A stretch of 64,000 nucleotides of DNA from the NCBI GenBank assembly GCA_947500035.1, contig CANMQP010000001.1, positions 124,001 through 188,000 on the forward strand. The letters run 5' to 3'. The position numbers were made by a program, and so were the translations under genes. The notes beneath the pieces were generated by a model, which saw only the letters and a list, made by a program, of their open reading frames with translations, was not told where the DNA came from and did not search any database. Numbering within the stretch: position 1 is the stretch's first letter; each line of letters begins with the position of its first letter. This DNA comes from an uncultured Kiloniellaceae bacterium (GTDB lineage: Bacteria > Pseudomonadota > Alphaproteobacteria > Kiloniellales > Kiloniellaceae). This document shows, in pieces, positions 9,173-21,652 of the stretch.

Positions 9173-10174
9173 ATGACTGACACCGGACACACTGCGAACA
9201 TCCTGGGATTCGCACACCGCCATCTGCTTGGAATCGACGGGCTGACGGCGGAACAAATCACCTTTCTTCTGGATCTCTCCGACAGCTACGTCGCGCTCAA
9301 CCGCTCCGACGACAAGAAGACGTCGCTCCTGCGCGGGCGGACCGTGATCAATCTCTTTTTCGAGAATTCGACACGCACACGAACGTCGTTCGAGCTGGCC
9401 GGCAAACGCCTGGGCGCTGATGTGATCAATATGTCGGTCTCGTCCAGCTCGATCAAAAAGGGCGAGACCCTGATCGATACCGCCATGACCCTGAATGCCA
9501 TGCACCCGGATGTGCTCATCGTCCGGCATCCGGATTCCGGCGCAGTCAAGCTGCTGTCGGAAAAGGTCAACTGCGCGGTCATCAACGGCGGCGACGGCAG
9601 CCACGAGCACCCGACCCAGGCTTTGCTGGATGCCCAGACCATTCGCCGCCGGCGCGGCAATCTTCAAGGACTGCGCGTCGCCATCTGCGGCGACATCCTG
9701 CACAGCCGGGTTGCGCGTTCGAACATTCAGCTCCTGGGAATCATGGGCGCCCACGTGCGGGTGATCGCGCCGCCGACCCTCTTGCCCAGTAATATCGAAC
9801 GCCTCGGCGTGGAAGCCTTTTTCGATATGCGCGAAGGCCTGAAGGACTGCGACATCGTTATGATGCTGCGGCTCCAGACGGAACGCATGCAGGGCAGCTT
9901 CGTACCCTCGATTCGCGAGTACTTCCGCTTCTTCGGCCTTGACCATGACAAGCTCCAGGCCGCCAAGCCGGACGCGCTGATCATGCACCCCGGACCGATG
10001 AACCGCGGCGTCGAAATCGACAGCGAACTGGCGGATGATATCGACCGCTCGCTGATCCGCGATCAGGTCGAGATGGGTGTCGCCGTGCGTATGGCCTGCC
10101 TCGACGCCCTGACCCGGACGCTGCGGTCCAATTCCGAAGAACGCGCCGCCGCGCAGGCCGGAGGTGCAGCATGA
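9173..10174 (+). CDS. pyrB: Aspartate carbamoyltransferase catalytic chain
   Basis: Second step of pyrimidine synthesis: carbamoyl phosphate plus aspartate gives carbamoyl aspartate. The 333 residues include the carbamoyl-phosphate loop [20 protein letters not shown] (residues about 62-81), [18 protein letters not shown], and the C-terminal [12 protein letters not shown]. No pyrI regulatory chain is present. The 3' end overlaps the next gene, a dihydroorotase homologue, by 4 bases, the usual arrangement for class A type ATCases whose hexamer needs an inactive dihydroorotase partner. I see no clear pyrimidine attenuator in the 100 bases upstream. Confidence 0.96.
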   Translation: MTDTGHTANILGFAHRHLLGIDGLTAEQITFLLDLSDSYVALNRSDDKKTSLLRGRTVINLFFENSTRTRTSFELAGKRLGADVINMSVSSSSIKKGETLIDTAMTLNAMHPDVLIVRHPDSGAVKLLSEKVNCAVINGGDGSHEHPTQALLDAQTIRRRRGNLQGLRVAICGDILHSRVARSNIQLLGIMGAHVRVIAPPTLLPSNIERLGVEAFFDMREGLKDCDIVMMLRLQTERMQGSFVPSIREYFRFFGLDHDKLQAAKPDALIMHPGPMNRGVEIDSELADDIDRSLIRDQVEMGVAVRMACLDALTRTLRSNSEERAAAQAGGAA

Positions 10175-11511
10175 TGTCCTCAAGTATGAACCCGATCAGC
10201 AGGAAGAACCCGGGGCGCGTCGCCTACATCAACGCGCGCCTGCTCGATCCGACAAGCGGGACCGATGAAACCGGTGCTTTGCTGAGCGACGGCACCAGGA
10301 TTGCCGACGTGGGTCCGCGCCTTTTCAACGACGGCCTTCCCGAAGACGCCCAGGTCATCGATTGCGCGGGCCTTTGCCTCTCGCCAGGCCTGATCGATAT
10401 GCGGGTTCAACTGCGCGAACCCGGAGCCGAGCACAAGGAAACCATCGAGAGTGCCAGCCGCGCCGCGGCTTGCGGCGGCATCACCTCCATGGTCGCCCTG
10501 CCCAATACCGAACCGGTCATCGACGATGTCGCCGTCCTGGAATTCATCGCCCGGCGCGCCCGCGAAGCCAAGCTGGTCAAAGTCTACGCCTACGGCACGA
10601 TCACACGCGGCCTGAAAGGCCGGGAGCTGACGGAATTCGGGCTCCTCACCGAGTTCGGCGCGGTCGGTTTCACCGACGGCCTTACGGCGGTGGCGGACTC
10701 GCAGGTCATGCGCCGCGCACTGAGTTACTCGCGCACTTTCAGACAAGTGATCATCCAGCATCCGGAGGACCCTGCCCTGGCCAGCGGCGCGATGAACGAG
10801 GGCGAAGTCGCGACCCGGCTTGGTCTGACCGGTATCCCGGCGGCGGCGGAAGTCATCATGGTGGAGCGCGATCTTCGTCTGGTGGCCTTGACCGGCGGTC
10901 GCTATCACGTCGCCAACGTCACAACCGCCGCCGCGCTCGACGCCATACGCAAGGCCAAGCGCGCCGGTCTTGCCGTCACCTGCGATACGGCCCCGCAGTA
11001 CTTTACGCTCAACGAAAATTCGGTCGGCGACTACCGCAGCTTTGCAAAGGTTTCGCCACCACTCAGAGGTGAGGAGGACCGCAAGGCCGTTGAAGAGGCT
11101 CTTGCCGACGGCACGATCGACGTGATCGCCAGCGATCATAGTCCGCACGATCAGGACTCCAAGCGTCTGCCTTTCGCCATTGCGGAACCCGGCATTGTCG
11201 GATTGGAATCTCTGCTGCCGCTCTCCTTACAGCTCTATCACAACGGCAAGATCGGGTTGTTGGACGTGCTTTCCAAGCTGACCAGCGGTCCGGCCGCTAT
11301 CCTGGGGCTCTCGGGCGGCAGTCTGGCGGTCGGCGCGCCCGCTGATCTGACTCTCTTCGATCTCGACAAGCCCTGGCAGATCGACCCGGACAGCTTTCAG
11401 AGCAAGTCGAAGAACTCCCCCTTTACGGATTACCCTGTCCAGGGGGCGGTCAAGCGCTGTATCGTCGATGGCCGCTGCATTTTCGGCACCGACGACGCGC
11501 GAGAAAGTTGA
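10171..11511 (+). CDS. pyrC: Dihydroorotase-like protein lacking metal ligands (PyrC', ATCase partner)
   Basis: Amidohydrolase-fold protein of 446 residues, clearly of the type I dihydroorotase family ([36 protein letters not shown]). The zinc-binding residues are largely gone: the usual HxH after the first strand reads [10 protein letters not shown] here, the His of YHVCHVST is replaced in YHVANVTT, and the PHH motif reads APQYF. Only the DH of SDHSPH remains. The family contains known inactive forms that hold together the ATCase dodecamer, as in Pseudomonas. By inference this one is structural, and a second, active dihydroorotase gene should exist elsewhere in the genome. It is translationally coupled to pyrB by a 4-base overlap. 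Confidence 0.9.
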   Translation: MMSSSMNPISRKNPGRVAYINARLLDPTSGTDETGALLSDGTRIADVGPRLFNDGLPEDAQVIDCAGLCLSPGLIDMRVQLREPGAEHKETIESASRAAACGGITSMVALPNTEPVIDDVAVLEFIARRAREAKLVKVYAYGTITRGLKGRELTEFGLLTEFGAVGFTDGLTAVADSQVMRRALSYSRTFRQVIIQHPEDPALASGAMNEGEVATRLGLTGIPAAAEVIMVERDLRLVALTGGRYHVANVTTAAALDAIRKAKRAGLAVTCDTAPQYFTLNENSVGDYRSFAKVSPPLRGEEDRKAVEEALADGTIDVIASDHSPHDQDSKRLPFAIAEPGIVGLESLLPLSLQLYHNGKIGLLDVLSKLTSGPAAILGLSGGSLAVGAPADLTLFDLDKPWQIDPDSFQSKSKNSPFTDYPVQGAVKRCIVDGRCIFGTDDARES

Positions 11512-11527
11512 AGAAGGCCGCAACGCC

Positions 11528-12151
11528 ATGCCGGATCCGATATCCTGGTCACATGCCGCACCTTTTTTGATCGCTGCTCTGGTTGGCGGTTATCTCTTGG
11601 GCTCTGTGCCTTTCGGATTGGTCGTCACCAAGCTGGCCGGGCTCGGTGACGTACGCTCGATCGGCTCGGGCAACATCGGCGCAACCAACGTTTTGCGCAC
11701 AGGCCGCAAGGACCTCGCCTTTGCAACCCTCGTGCTTGACGGCGGCAAAGGCGCGGCGGCAGTCCTGATTGCCATGCTCTGGGGTCCCGATATGGCTCTG
11801 GTGGCGGGTTTCGGCGCAGTTGTCGGCCATCTCTTTCCCATCTGGCTGAAGTTCAAGGGCGGCAAGGGCGTGGCCACCACCCTGGGGGTCGTCGGCGCCC
11901 TGGCCTGGCCGGTCGGCATTGCCTGCTGCGTAACCTGGCTGGTCGTGGCCGCCGCCGCGCGTTACTCCTCTCTCGCGGGACTGCTCTCGTTGGCCTCTGC
12001 CCCGGTTTTTTCCTGGTATATCCTGGGCGACCTTCAAATGGTTGAGCTCACCGCGGCCATCGCCATCCTGATCTGGTTCAAGCACCACGAGAATATCCGC
12101 CGCTTACTTAAGGGCGAAGAAACCAAGATCGGTCAGAAAAAGGCAGAATAG
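11528..12151 (+). CDS. plsY: Acyl-phosphate:glycerol-3-phosphate acyltransferase PlsY
   Basis: Integral membrane enzyme that acylates glycerol-3-phosphate using acyl-phosphate, the first acylation step of phospholipid synthesis in most bacteria. It has 207 residues from the ATG at 11528. The three catalytic loop motifs are visible: LGSVPFGLVVTKLAGLGDVRSIGSGNIGATNVLR near the N-terminus (two adjacent motifs), LDGGKGAAAV, and FPIWLKFKGGKGVATTLG, plus several hydrophobic helices. The frame is open upstream to 11468, but that would overlap the dihydroorotase homologue, and the chosen start leaves the hydrophobic first helix intact. It lies 16 bases after the preceding gene, suggesting one transcript. 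Confidence 0.96.
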   Translation: MPDPISWSHAAPFLIAALVGGYLLGSVPFGLVVTKLAGLGDVRSIGSGNIGATNVLRTGRKDLAFATLVLDGGKGAAAVLIAMLWGPDMALVAGFGAVVGHLFPIWLKFKGGKGVATTLGVVGALAWPVGIACCVTWLVVAAAARYSSLAGLLSLASAPVFSWYILGDLQMVELTAAIAILIWFKHHENIRRLLKGEETKIGQKKAE

Positions 12152-12207
12152 TCTGAGTGGCAGTGTCATGCCTTGACGCCGCCGGCGTTTACGACCCAAG
12201 GTAGCTC

Positions 12208-13359
12208 ATGACCAGCACTCAAGATACCGCCCGCAATGAACGCGAGATCATCGATAGTCTGCAGCTCAGCCGAAGCCGTTCTGTCGGCCCCGTTACGTTC
12301 CGGCAATTAACCGCCCGCTTCGGTTCCGCCGGTGAAGCAATCGCCGCGCTTCCAGGTCTGCTCCGTAAAAGGAACCACACAGCCAGGTTCTCGCTCAGGC
12401 CACGGGACGAGGCAGAGCGAGAGTTCGACGCCATTGTGAAGCTGGGCGCCTGGGTTATCCCCCTGCAGTCAGACAGCTATCCGGCGGCCCTCGCTGCCAC
12501 GGAAGATGCGCCGCCGATCCTGATTGGCCTGGGCAGTCAGGCGTTCATGACACGCAAAGCAATCGCCGTGGTCGGTGCCCGAAATGCCTCGGCCAACGGA
12601 CGGCGGCTGGCTCGGCAATTTGCCGCTGATCTGGGCAAGGAAGGGCTGATCGTCGCGTCAGGGCTTGCCCGCGGAATAGACACGGCCGCTCATCAAGGTT
12701 CTCTGCAAAGCGGCACCCTCGCCGTGGTCGCCGGGGGCCTCGATGTCATCTATCCGCCGGAAAATGAGGACCTCTATAAAGCAATCGTAGAACAGGGAAC
12801 GGTCCTGAGCGAAATGGCGCCGGGCACCCGTCCTCAGGCCAGGTACTTTCCGCGCCGCAACCGCATCGTCTCGGGCCTCTCGCTTGGCGCCCTGGTGGTC
12901 GAGGCAGCTCGTAATTCCGGCTCGCTCATCACCGCCCGTCTGGCGCTGGAACAAGGCCGGGAAGTCTTCGCCGTGCCCGGTTCGCCGCTTGATCCCAGAT
13001 CGCAGGGGGGCAACGACCTGATCCGTCAGGGAGCGATTCTCACCGAATCCGCCGAAGATATCTTGCGCGCACTGGAAAGCAGCTTCGAGAAACCGTCGAT
13101 TGCCCCGCAAGCGCTTGAGAAGGCAGCCTTTTGCACGCCGGCGAATGATGAAAGTGAAATCGCCGAAGCCCACGGAGACATCGTGTCATTGTTATCGGAT
13201 ACGCCTGTTGCTGTTGACGAACTGATCAGGCAATGCCAATTGTCTCCCGCAGCCGTGTCCTCAGCGATCCTTGAGCTGGAACTCACCGGTGCCGTTGATC
13301 GGCTTCCGGGGAATATGGTGGCGCTCAGATCGGGAACTGCGGCTCGGACGGCGTTTTAA
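12208..13359 (+). CDS. dprA: DNA-processing protein DprA (Smf)
   Basis: Protein of 383 residues that binds incoming single-stranded DNA during natural transformation and loads RecA. An N-terminal helical SAM-like region (residues 1-70) is followed by the Rossmann-like DNA-processing domain with AVVGARNASANGRRLA, VASGLARGIDTAAHQG, GGLDVIYPPENEDLY, and FPRRNRIVSGLS. A C-terminal winged-helix-like domain (about residues 310-375) ends the protein. It sits directly before topA, a common neighbour. Transformation is not implied by dprA alone, because many non-competent bacteria keep the gene. Confidence 0.95.
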   Translation: MTSTQDTARNEREIIDSLQLSRSRSVGPVTFRQLTARFGSAGEAIAALPGLLRKRNHTARFSLRPRDEAEREFDAIVKLGAWVIPLQSDSYPAALAATEDAPPILIGLGSQAFMTRKAIAVVGARNASANGRRLARQFAADLGKEGLIVASGLARGIDTAAHQGSLQSGTLAVVAGGLDVIYPPENEDLYKAIVEQGTVLSEMAPGTRPQARYFPRRNRIVSGLSLGALVVEAARNSGSLITARLALEQGREVFAVPGSPLDPRSQGGNDLIRQGAILTESAEDILRALESSFEKPSIAPQALEKAAFCTPANDESEIAEAHGDIVSLLSDTPVAVDELIRQCQLSPAAVSSAILELELTGAVDRLPGNMVALRSGTAARTAF

Positions 13360-13400
13360 TCGATTGGTTCGAATATTTATTTGCAGGTAAGTCATTCCGT

Positions 13401-16115
<2,715 letters not shown>

Positions 16116-16127
16116 ATCGAGACCCAC

Positions 16128-18470
16128 TTGGCAAAAATCAAACCAAAGGCAATACCTTTTCCAAGCAAGGACGAGGTTCTGACCTTTATCCGCGAGAGCC
16201 CGGTTCCTGTGGGCAAACGAGAGATCGCGCGTGCGTTCCACATCAAGGGCAGCGACCGCATTCCTCTCAAGGCCATGCTGAAAGAGCTGGAGCGCGAAGG
16301 GCATCTGGAGCTTCGGGAAAAGAAAAAGGTCATGCTGCCGGGTCACCTGCCTTCGGTCCTGGTGATCGAAGTCGCCGACATCGACGAAGACGGGGAGCAG
16401 CTGGCACGGCCCGCGACCTGGGAGCTTGAAACACCGCCGCCACGGATCTTCCTGGCGCCGGATAAACGCAGCCGTGCCGCCTTCGCAACAGGCGAACGCA
16501 TTCTCGCCCGCATGTCGCGGAACGACGACGGAAGTTACGACGCACAAGTCATTCGTCGGATCGGAAAGTCGCCCGACCGAATCCTTGGGGTCTATCGTAT
16601 CGGCCGGGAGGGTGGCCGTCTTCATCCCACCGACCGGCGCGCGAAGAATGATTTCGTCGTGCGCGCGGAAGATGCCCGGGGCGCCGAAAACAACGAACTG
16701 GTCGTCGCAACCCTGAAATCCACGCGGCACCGCAGCAGCCAGCGCGAGGCGCGGGTCCTGGAACGGATCGGCGCGATCGATACCCCCCGCTCCCTCAGTC
16801 TGATCGCGCTTTATGAGCACGAGGTGCCCATGGCCTTTTCGCGTGACGCCGAGGAGGCCGCCAAGGCCGCGAAAGCAGCTGATCTGGGCGCAAGAGAGGA
16901 TCTGCGCGCGCTGCCGCTGGTCACCATCGATGGTTCCGATGCGCGCGACTTCGACGACGCGGTTTGGGCGGAAGCCGACGATGACAAGGAGAACCCTGGC
17001 GGCTGGCATCTGATGGTCGCCATCGCCGATGTCGCCCATTATGTGACCGCCGGTGACGCATTGGATCGCGACGCTTATAAGCGCGGCAACTCGACCTACC
17101 TGCCCAATCAGGTCGTGCCCATGCTGCCTGAAGAGCTTTCCAATGGTTGGTGTTCCCTGAAGCCCGGGGTAGACCGGCCATGCCTTGCCGTTCATATGTG
17201 GATCGACGCCGAGGGCAAGCCCTTGCGGCATCGTTTCATCCGGGGCCTGATGCGCTCGGCCGCCCGTCTCACCTACGAGCAGGTCCAGGCAGCGCATAAC
17301 GGTGAAGATACCGAGATTCCCGGCCAGTTGACCGATCTGGTCATCAAACCACTCTACGGCGCCTACAGTGCTTTGCTCGCCGCCCGCGAAGCGCGGGGCA
17401 CGTTGGAGCTTGAGCTGACCGAACGCCGGGTCGTGGTCGATGACGACGGCCAGATCACGGCGATTGTGCCGCGGGAGAGGCTGGACAGCCACAAGCTGAT
17501 CGAAGAATTCATGATCGCCGCGAACGTTGCGGCCGCTTCGGAGCTGGAACGGCTTCGGCGCCCTTGCATGTACCGGGTCCACGAGCAGCCTGATCCCGTC
17601 AAGATCGAGGCCCTCGCCCAGGTGTTGGCCTCCATGGACCTCCACCTGGCGCGTGGCCAGGTGATCCGGCCCAAGGTCCTTACCCAGATTCTGGCCAAGG
17701 CAGCGAAGCGGCCCGAGAAGCCGATGATCAACGAGATGATCCTGCGAACTCAAAGCCAAGCGGTCTATTCACCCGAAAACATTGGTCATTTCGGCCTGGC
17801 CCTGACCCGCTATGCGCACTTCACCTCCCCCATCCGGCGCTACGCCGATCTCCTGGTGCACCGCGCCCTGATCTCAGGGTTAAAGCTCGGCGACGACGGC
17901 CTCCCGCCCGATGCCGCCGAAGGCTTCGAAGAGATCGCTCAACACATTAGCAAGACCGAACGCCGCTCCTCCGCCGCGGAGCGTGACGCCGTCGACCGGC
18001 TGACGGCGGCATACATGTCGGACAAGGTCGGCGGGATCTTTCAGGGCCGGGTGAACGGTGTAACCCGCTTCGGCCTCTTCGTGACTCTGGATGACAGCGG
18101 CGCGGACGGCTTGGTGCCCATGAGCTCCCTCCCGGACGATCGTTACGATCACAATGAGGCGAAGCACTGCCTGATTGGGCGCCGCTGGGGCCGGGTTTAC
18201 AGTTTGGGTGACCGCGTCGCAGCAAGGTTAATGGAAGCAACTCCTGTAACCGGCGGCCTCGTGCTGCAGATTATCGAGGGCAATGATGATGCCGAAGACC
18301 TCACAAACAGCGAGCCGCAAGGCACAGATGCATCCTGGGATCCGCTAAAAAAAACCAGCGCAAACAAGAAATTAGCTGACCGTAAGTCCCGAAAACCCGG
18401 CAAACGCCCCGCCGGCAAAGGAAAAAATCGCAAGAAAACGCCAGGAACCAAAGGATCGCGCCGACCCTAG
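16128..18470 (+). CDS. rnr: Ribonuclease R
   Basis: Processive 3'-5' exoribonuclease of 780 residues that degrades structured RNA. An N-terminal winged-helix (residues about 10-65, with the KREIARAFHIKG helix) and cold-shock domains precede the RNB catalytic domain, whose acidic cluster reads TIDGSDARDFDDAVW. FTSPIRRYADLLVHRAL follows. An S1 domain (GIFQGRVNGVTRFGLFVTL) and a Lys/Arg-rich tail of about 50 residues end the protein. The start is a TTG at 16128 only 12 bases after topA. A long open frame on the opposite strand (14901-17759) is an artefact of codon composition. Confidence 0.95.
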   Translation: MAKIKPKAIPFPSKDEVLTFIRESPVPVGKREIARAFHIKGSDRIPLKAMLKELEREGHLELREKKKVMLPGHLPSVLVIEVADIDEDGEQLARPATWELETPPPRIFLAPDKRSRAAFATGERILARMSRNDDGSYDAQVIRRIGKSPDRILGVYRIGREGGRLHPTDRRAKNDFVVRAEDARGAENNELVVATLKSTRHRSSQREARVLERIGAIDTPRSLSLIALYEHEVPMAFSRDAEEAAKAAKAADLGAREDLRALPLVTIDGSDARDFDDAVWAEADDDKENPGGWHLMVAIADVAHYVTAGDALDRDAYKRGNSTYLPNQVVPMLPEELSNGWCSLKPGVDRPCLAVHMWIDAEGKPLRHRFIRGLMRSAARLTYEQVQAAHNGEDTEIPGQLTDLVIKPLYGAYSALLAAREARGTLELELTERRVVVDDDGQITAIVPRERLDSHKLIEEFMIAANVAAASELERLRRPCMYRVHEQPDPVKIEALAQVLASMDLHLARGQVIRPKVLTQILAKAAKRPEKPMINEMILRTQSQAVYSPENIGHFGLALTRYAHFTSPIRRYADLLVHRALISGLKLGDDGLPPDAAEGFEEIAQHISKTERRSSAAERDAVDRLTAAYMSDKVGGIFQGRVNGVTRFGLFVTLDDSGADGLVPMSSLPDDRYDHNEAKHCLIGRRWGRVYSLGDRVAARLMEATPVTGGLVLQIIEGNDDAEDLTNSEPQGTDASWDPLKKTSANKKLADRKSRKPGKRPAGKGKNRKKTPGTKGSRRP

Positions 18471-18712
18471 GGCGGTCTCGGGGAGTGAATCAGCGCTCTT
18501 CAGCAAGTAAATTTACGAATCCTTGACGGCCTTGCGCTTCAATCACGTCATATCCCGAGGGATAAATAAATTGTGTGTTTGCGATATTAACTGTGGTGCA
18601 GTAGACCAAACATCACTTAGTGTTTGATTGTACTCAAAATTAAGGAAACTGGCGGTTGGCTGAACCATCGGTGCCAAATAGTCTCCCTGGCGATCGCGCG
18701 CAGGTAGAATCA

Positions 18713-20329
18713 ATGGGCAAAAACCGGGCGTTACGAACGGTATCTCGCAGCACACTTCTTCCGCTTGCCTTCCTTATGGCTGCCTGCGCATCGCAGGATA
18801 CCACCAAATCAGCCGGTTTCGACGTCTCCCGCGCAGACCGCTTCTTCGTCGCGAGCTATCGCGACGTGGCGGAAAGCTACATAGACGAAGTCACGGTGGA
18901 TCGGCTGGCGCTCGCGGGCCTGGAAGGCCTCGCGACCATCGACCCGGATATATCGATTGCCGTAGAGCAGGAAAAGGTCCGCATTGCGCTCGAAGGCGAA
19001 GAAGCCGTGAGCTTTCACCAGCCGAGGCCGGATGACGTCAACGCTTGGGCCCATTTGACGGCTGCCGCGATCACTGTGGCGCGGACCAAGTCGAAAGAAT
19101 TGAAAGAGACCAACACCGAGCGCCTCTACGAGACGGTTTTCGACGGTGTGCTCGCCGAGCTTGATCCCTTCTCGCGTTACTCCGGGCGTGATGAAGCACG
19201 CAACAACCGTGCGAGCCGCGAAGGTTTCGGCGGTGTCGGCATTCGCATCGATATTTCCGATGATGGGATCCGGGTGCTCTCGGTCATGGAGCGGACGCCT
19301 GCGGAAAAGGCCGGCGTGAAGGCCAAGGACCTGATCCTGAGGATCGACGGGGTCGACACCCGTGAGCTCTCGCAAAAGGATGCCATACGGCGACTGCGCG
19401 GTCGCCTGCGCAGTCAGGTCAAACTCGATATCGAACGCGAAGGTCACAAGGGGCTCCTGCCCATTACGGTGACGCGCGCGCGGATCGTACCCCAGACGGT
19501 GCGGATCAAGAAAGCCGACGAAGTCGCTCACATCACCATATCGGGCTTCAATCAGAACACGACGCTGAACCTGCGCAACAAGATCAGGGAAGTGTCCCAG
19601 AAAGTCGGCCCGGATTTGAAAGGCTACGTTTTAGACCTGCGCGGCAACCCGGGTGGTTTGCTGGATCAGGCCGTCGCCGTCGCGGACCTCTTTGTCACCG
19701 GGGGACGGATCGTCTCGACCCACGGCCGGCACCCCGATAGTGAACAGTTTTTCGATGCTGAACCTGACGATATCGCCGATGGACTCCCGATCATTGTCCT
19801 GATCAACAGCAATTCGGCGTCCGCCTCCGAGATCGTCGCCGCCGCGCTTCAGGATTCAGGACGTGCCGTGGTAATCGGTAGCAACTCCTACGGCAAGGGA
19901 ACCGTTCAAAACGTGTTCCGCCTGCCAAATCAAGGTGAACTGGCCCTCACCTGGGCGCGCTTTCACGCCCCCTCGGGCTATGCTTTGCATCAGCGCGGTG
20001 TCCTGCCGGATATCTGCACGACCGGCGACATTGATTCAGCAGACGATGTCTTGGCAGCATTGCAGCGGGGCACAATGCCGATCGACCACGACATTCGGAG
20101 CATTTCCCCCGATTTTGACGACCCCGCGGCGATTAAGCTCTTAAGGGACAATTGCCCGCCACGCCGGACCGCAGCCAGCATCGACCTGGAGGTCGCGGAG
20201 CGCCTGCTGAGTGAACCATCGCTTTACGTCCAGGCCCTCGGTGATGTGAGTCACGCAACGACGGCACAGGCCTTCAGCTATCAGATGTCTGCAACGGCGG
20301 CGAAACCGGCTAGCGAAAACGACCGTTAA
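18713..20329 (+). CDS. S41 family C-terminal processing protease, probable lipoprotein
   Basis: Serine protease of the tail-specific (Ctp/Prc) family, 538 residues. The ATG at 18713 gives a short basic N-region, a hydrophobic stretch and LMAACAS, a slightly irregular lipobox with Cys25 as the likely lipidated residue. A TTG at 18656 would add 19 residues and spoil the signal. A PDZ domain (residues about 175-250, with GGVGIRIDISDDGIRVLSV and RTPAEKAGVKAKDLILRIDG) precedes the peptidase core. The Ser/Lys dyad region is NSNSASASEIVAAALQDSG, then GSNSYGKGTVQN. It should act in the periplasm on the C-termini of envelope proteins. Substrates are unknown. Confidence 0.9.
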   Translation: MGKNRALRTVSRSTLLPLAFLMAACASQDTTKSAGFDVSRADRFFVASYRDVAESYIDEVTVDRLALAGLEGLATIDPDISIAVEQEKVRIALEGEEAVSFHQPRPDDVNAWAHLTAAAITVARTKSKELKETNTERLYETVFDGVLAELDPFSRYSGRDEARNNRASREGFGGVGIRIDISDDGIRVLSVMERTPAEKAGVKAKDLILRIDGVDTRELSQKDAIRRLRGRLRSQVKLDIEREGHKGLLPITVTRARIVPQTVRIKKADEVAHITISGFNQNTTLNLRNKIREVSQKVGPDLKGYVLDLRGNPGGLLDQAVAVADLFVTGGRIVSTHGRHPDSEQFFDAEPDDIADGLPIIVLINSNSASASEIVAAALQDSGRAVVIGSNSYGKGTVQNVFRLPNQGELALTWARFHAPSGYALHQRGVLPDICTTGDIDSADDVLAALQRGTMPIDHDIRSISPDFDDPAAIKLLRDNCPPRRTAASIDLEVAERLLSEPSLYVQALGDVSHATTAQAFSYQMSATAAKPASENDR

Positions 20330-20373
20330 GCCGCCGGTTCAAGCTGTCACGATGCGGTTTCCTTGCGCCGTCA

Positions 20374-21183
20374 TTGCTGGCAAAATGCCGTTTCCAACAG
20401 ACAGCGTCTTATCTCTCGCTAAAGCGGTATCCACTGACAGCGTTCAAGATCGAACCCGCCGCACCGCGGCAACAGCCCGTCCGCCCCGTACCCGCGGCCG
20501 CACTTGTGCTGTTGCGTGGGACCGGCGAAGGCGCGACGGAGGTTCTGCTGGGACGGCGGCACGGTAACGCAGGGTTCATGCCGGGCGTCTATGTGGTGCC
20601 TGGCGGCAGGGTTGAGTCTGAGGATGGCAGGACGTCGGCTTTCCCCGAAGAGTTGCCCCCCTTGCCCCAAGGCCTTGATAAAGCCACCCATGGGCGGGCA
20701 TCCGCGATCGCAAGAGCCGCCTTGCGCGAAACCTTCGAGGAAACCGGCCTTCTCTACGGCAAAGCCTCCGAAGTAGCTTCAGCAGTGCCCCGCAGCGGCC
20801 AATCCCAGATCTGGACCCGCTATGCCGAGGCCGGTATCCAGCCCGCCTTCGAGCGGCTTTGGTTTATTGCCCGGGCGATCACACCAACCTTTTCTCCGCG
20901 CCGCTTTCATACCCGCTTTCTTCTCGGAGATGGCCGATTCGCCCAAGGAAAAATTGGCGGCGATGGTGAACTTGAGGACATAGACTGGTGTCCGCTCAAC
21001 ACTATCGGCGAGCTTCCAATGGCCAACATTACCAAACTGGTTTTAAAAGAAGCCCTAACGCATTACACTATAATAAGAAACTCTAATTCTATGCTCTCTG
21101 ACCGCCCCGCAGCAATGTTTCGCTGGACCGGTTCGAAGCATCAAGGCGGCGTTTCCGCCTCCCAAAGGACACTCCAGGCTTGA
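20374..21183 (+). CDS. Nudix hydrolase, NUDT19-like with an insertion in the Nudix box
   Basis: Nudix-fold hydrolase, up to 269 residues. The Nudix motif is split: the opening YVVPGGRVESEDGR is separated by roughly 25 residues from the catalytic ALRETFEETGLLYG. The same type of insertion is found in the NUDT19 group, whose members hydrolyse CoA derivatives. Substrate is therefore only suggested. The start is unclear. The frame opens at a TTG (20374) without a good ribosome-binding site, and the nearest in-frame ATG is inside the Nudix domain. The conserved core begins at RPVPAAALVLLRG. It follows the S41 protease by 44 bases. Confidence 0.83.
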   Translation: MLAKCRFQQTASYLSLKRYPLTAFKIEPAAPRQQPVRPVPAAALVLLRGTGEGATEVLLGRRHGNAGFMPGVYVVPGGRVESEDGRTSAFPEELPPLPQGLDKATHGRASAIARAALRETFEETGLLYGKASEVASAVPRSGQSQIWTRYAEAGIQPAFERLWFIARAITPTFSPRRFHTRFLLGDGRFAQGKIGGDGELEDIDWCPLNTIGELPMANITKLVLKEALTHYTIIRNSNSMLSDRPAAMFRWTGSKHQGGVSASQRTLQA

Positions 21184-21354
21184 CTTAGCCGTTTCTGCCG
21201 CTATTTTGCGCGCTGACTTTAGGTTTTCTAGAGGCTGATCGTTTCATAATCCGATCAAAGTGAAACGCGCATCAGTTTCTTATTCAACAGGTGAAGGGCG
21301 AAGTTCTTTTCTGATTGCCTCAATCGGGAATGAATACGCTACGAGGATTGCGCC

Positions 21355-21522
21355 ATGGCTAAGCCAGCTACACAGCTCATCCGGATGGTCAGCACGGCCG
21401 ACACGGGTTACTTCTACGTCACGAAGAAAAACCCACGGACTCTGACCGAAAAGCTTGAGCTCAAGAAGTACGACCCGAAGGCCCGCAAGCACGTCGTCTT
21501 CAAGGAAGCGAAAATCAAGTAA
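21355..21522 (+). CDS. rpmG: 50S ribosomal protein L33
   Basis: A 55-residue ribosomal protein: it starts [18 protein letters not shown] and contains [10 protein letters not shown] and [15 protein letters not shown], the typical L33 pattern. It lacks the two CxxC zinc motifs, so it is the zinc-independent form. An independent gene with a 171-base upstream region (possible -35 TTGCGC near 21206) and a strong Rho-independent terminator directly after the stop. Converges with pleD. Confidence 0.97.
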   Translation: MAKPATQLIRMVSTADTGYFYVTKKNPRTLTEKLELKKYDPKARKHVVFKEAKIK

Positions 21523-21549
21523 GCTCTCCGTATCTTACGGAAATACAAG

Positions 21550-21583
21550 CGGCCGCCCTTAACGGGCGGCTGTTTTGTTTTTT
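21550..21583 (+). terminator. Rho-independent terminator after rpmG
   Basis: The 7-bp perfect GC stem GCCGCCC/GGGCGGC (21552-21558 with 21564-21570) has a 5-base loop and is followed by TGTTTTGTTTTTT. It lies 30 bases after the L33 stop codon. Confidence 0.9.
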
Positions 21584-21652
21584 ACGAATGAAATTGAGAG
21601 TTCCCGTAAGCACATCTAAAGAATGCGCGGCACGACGGCCATCAAGGTAAGG

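Noticed and set aside
7783-9261. A 492-codon minus-strand frame opposite the CoA-transferase
   Set aside because: The forward protein has the class III CoA-transferase motifs; the reverse frame overlaps pyrB's start and shows nothing recognisable.
20341-20520. Frameshift at the start of the Nudix gene, with an ATG at 20352 in another frame
   Set aside because: The conserved Nudix core lies entirely in one frame, and the other frame's residues do not resemble a Nudix N-terminus. An unclear start is the simpler explanation.
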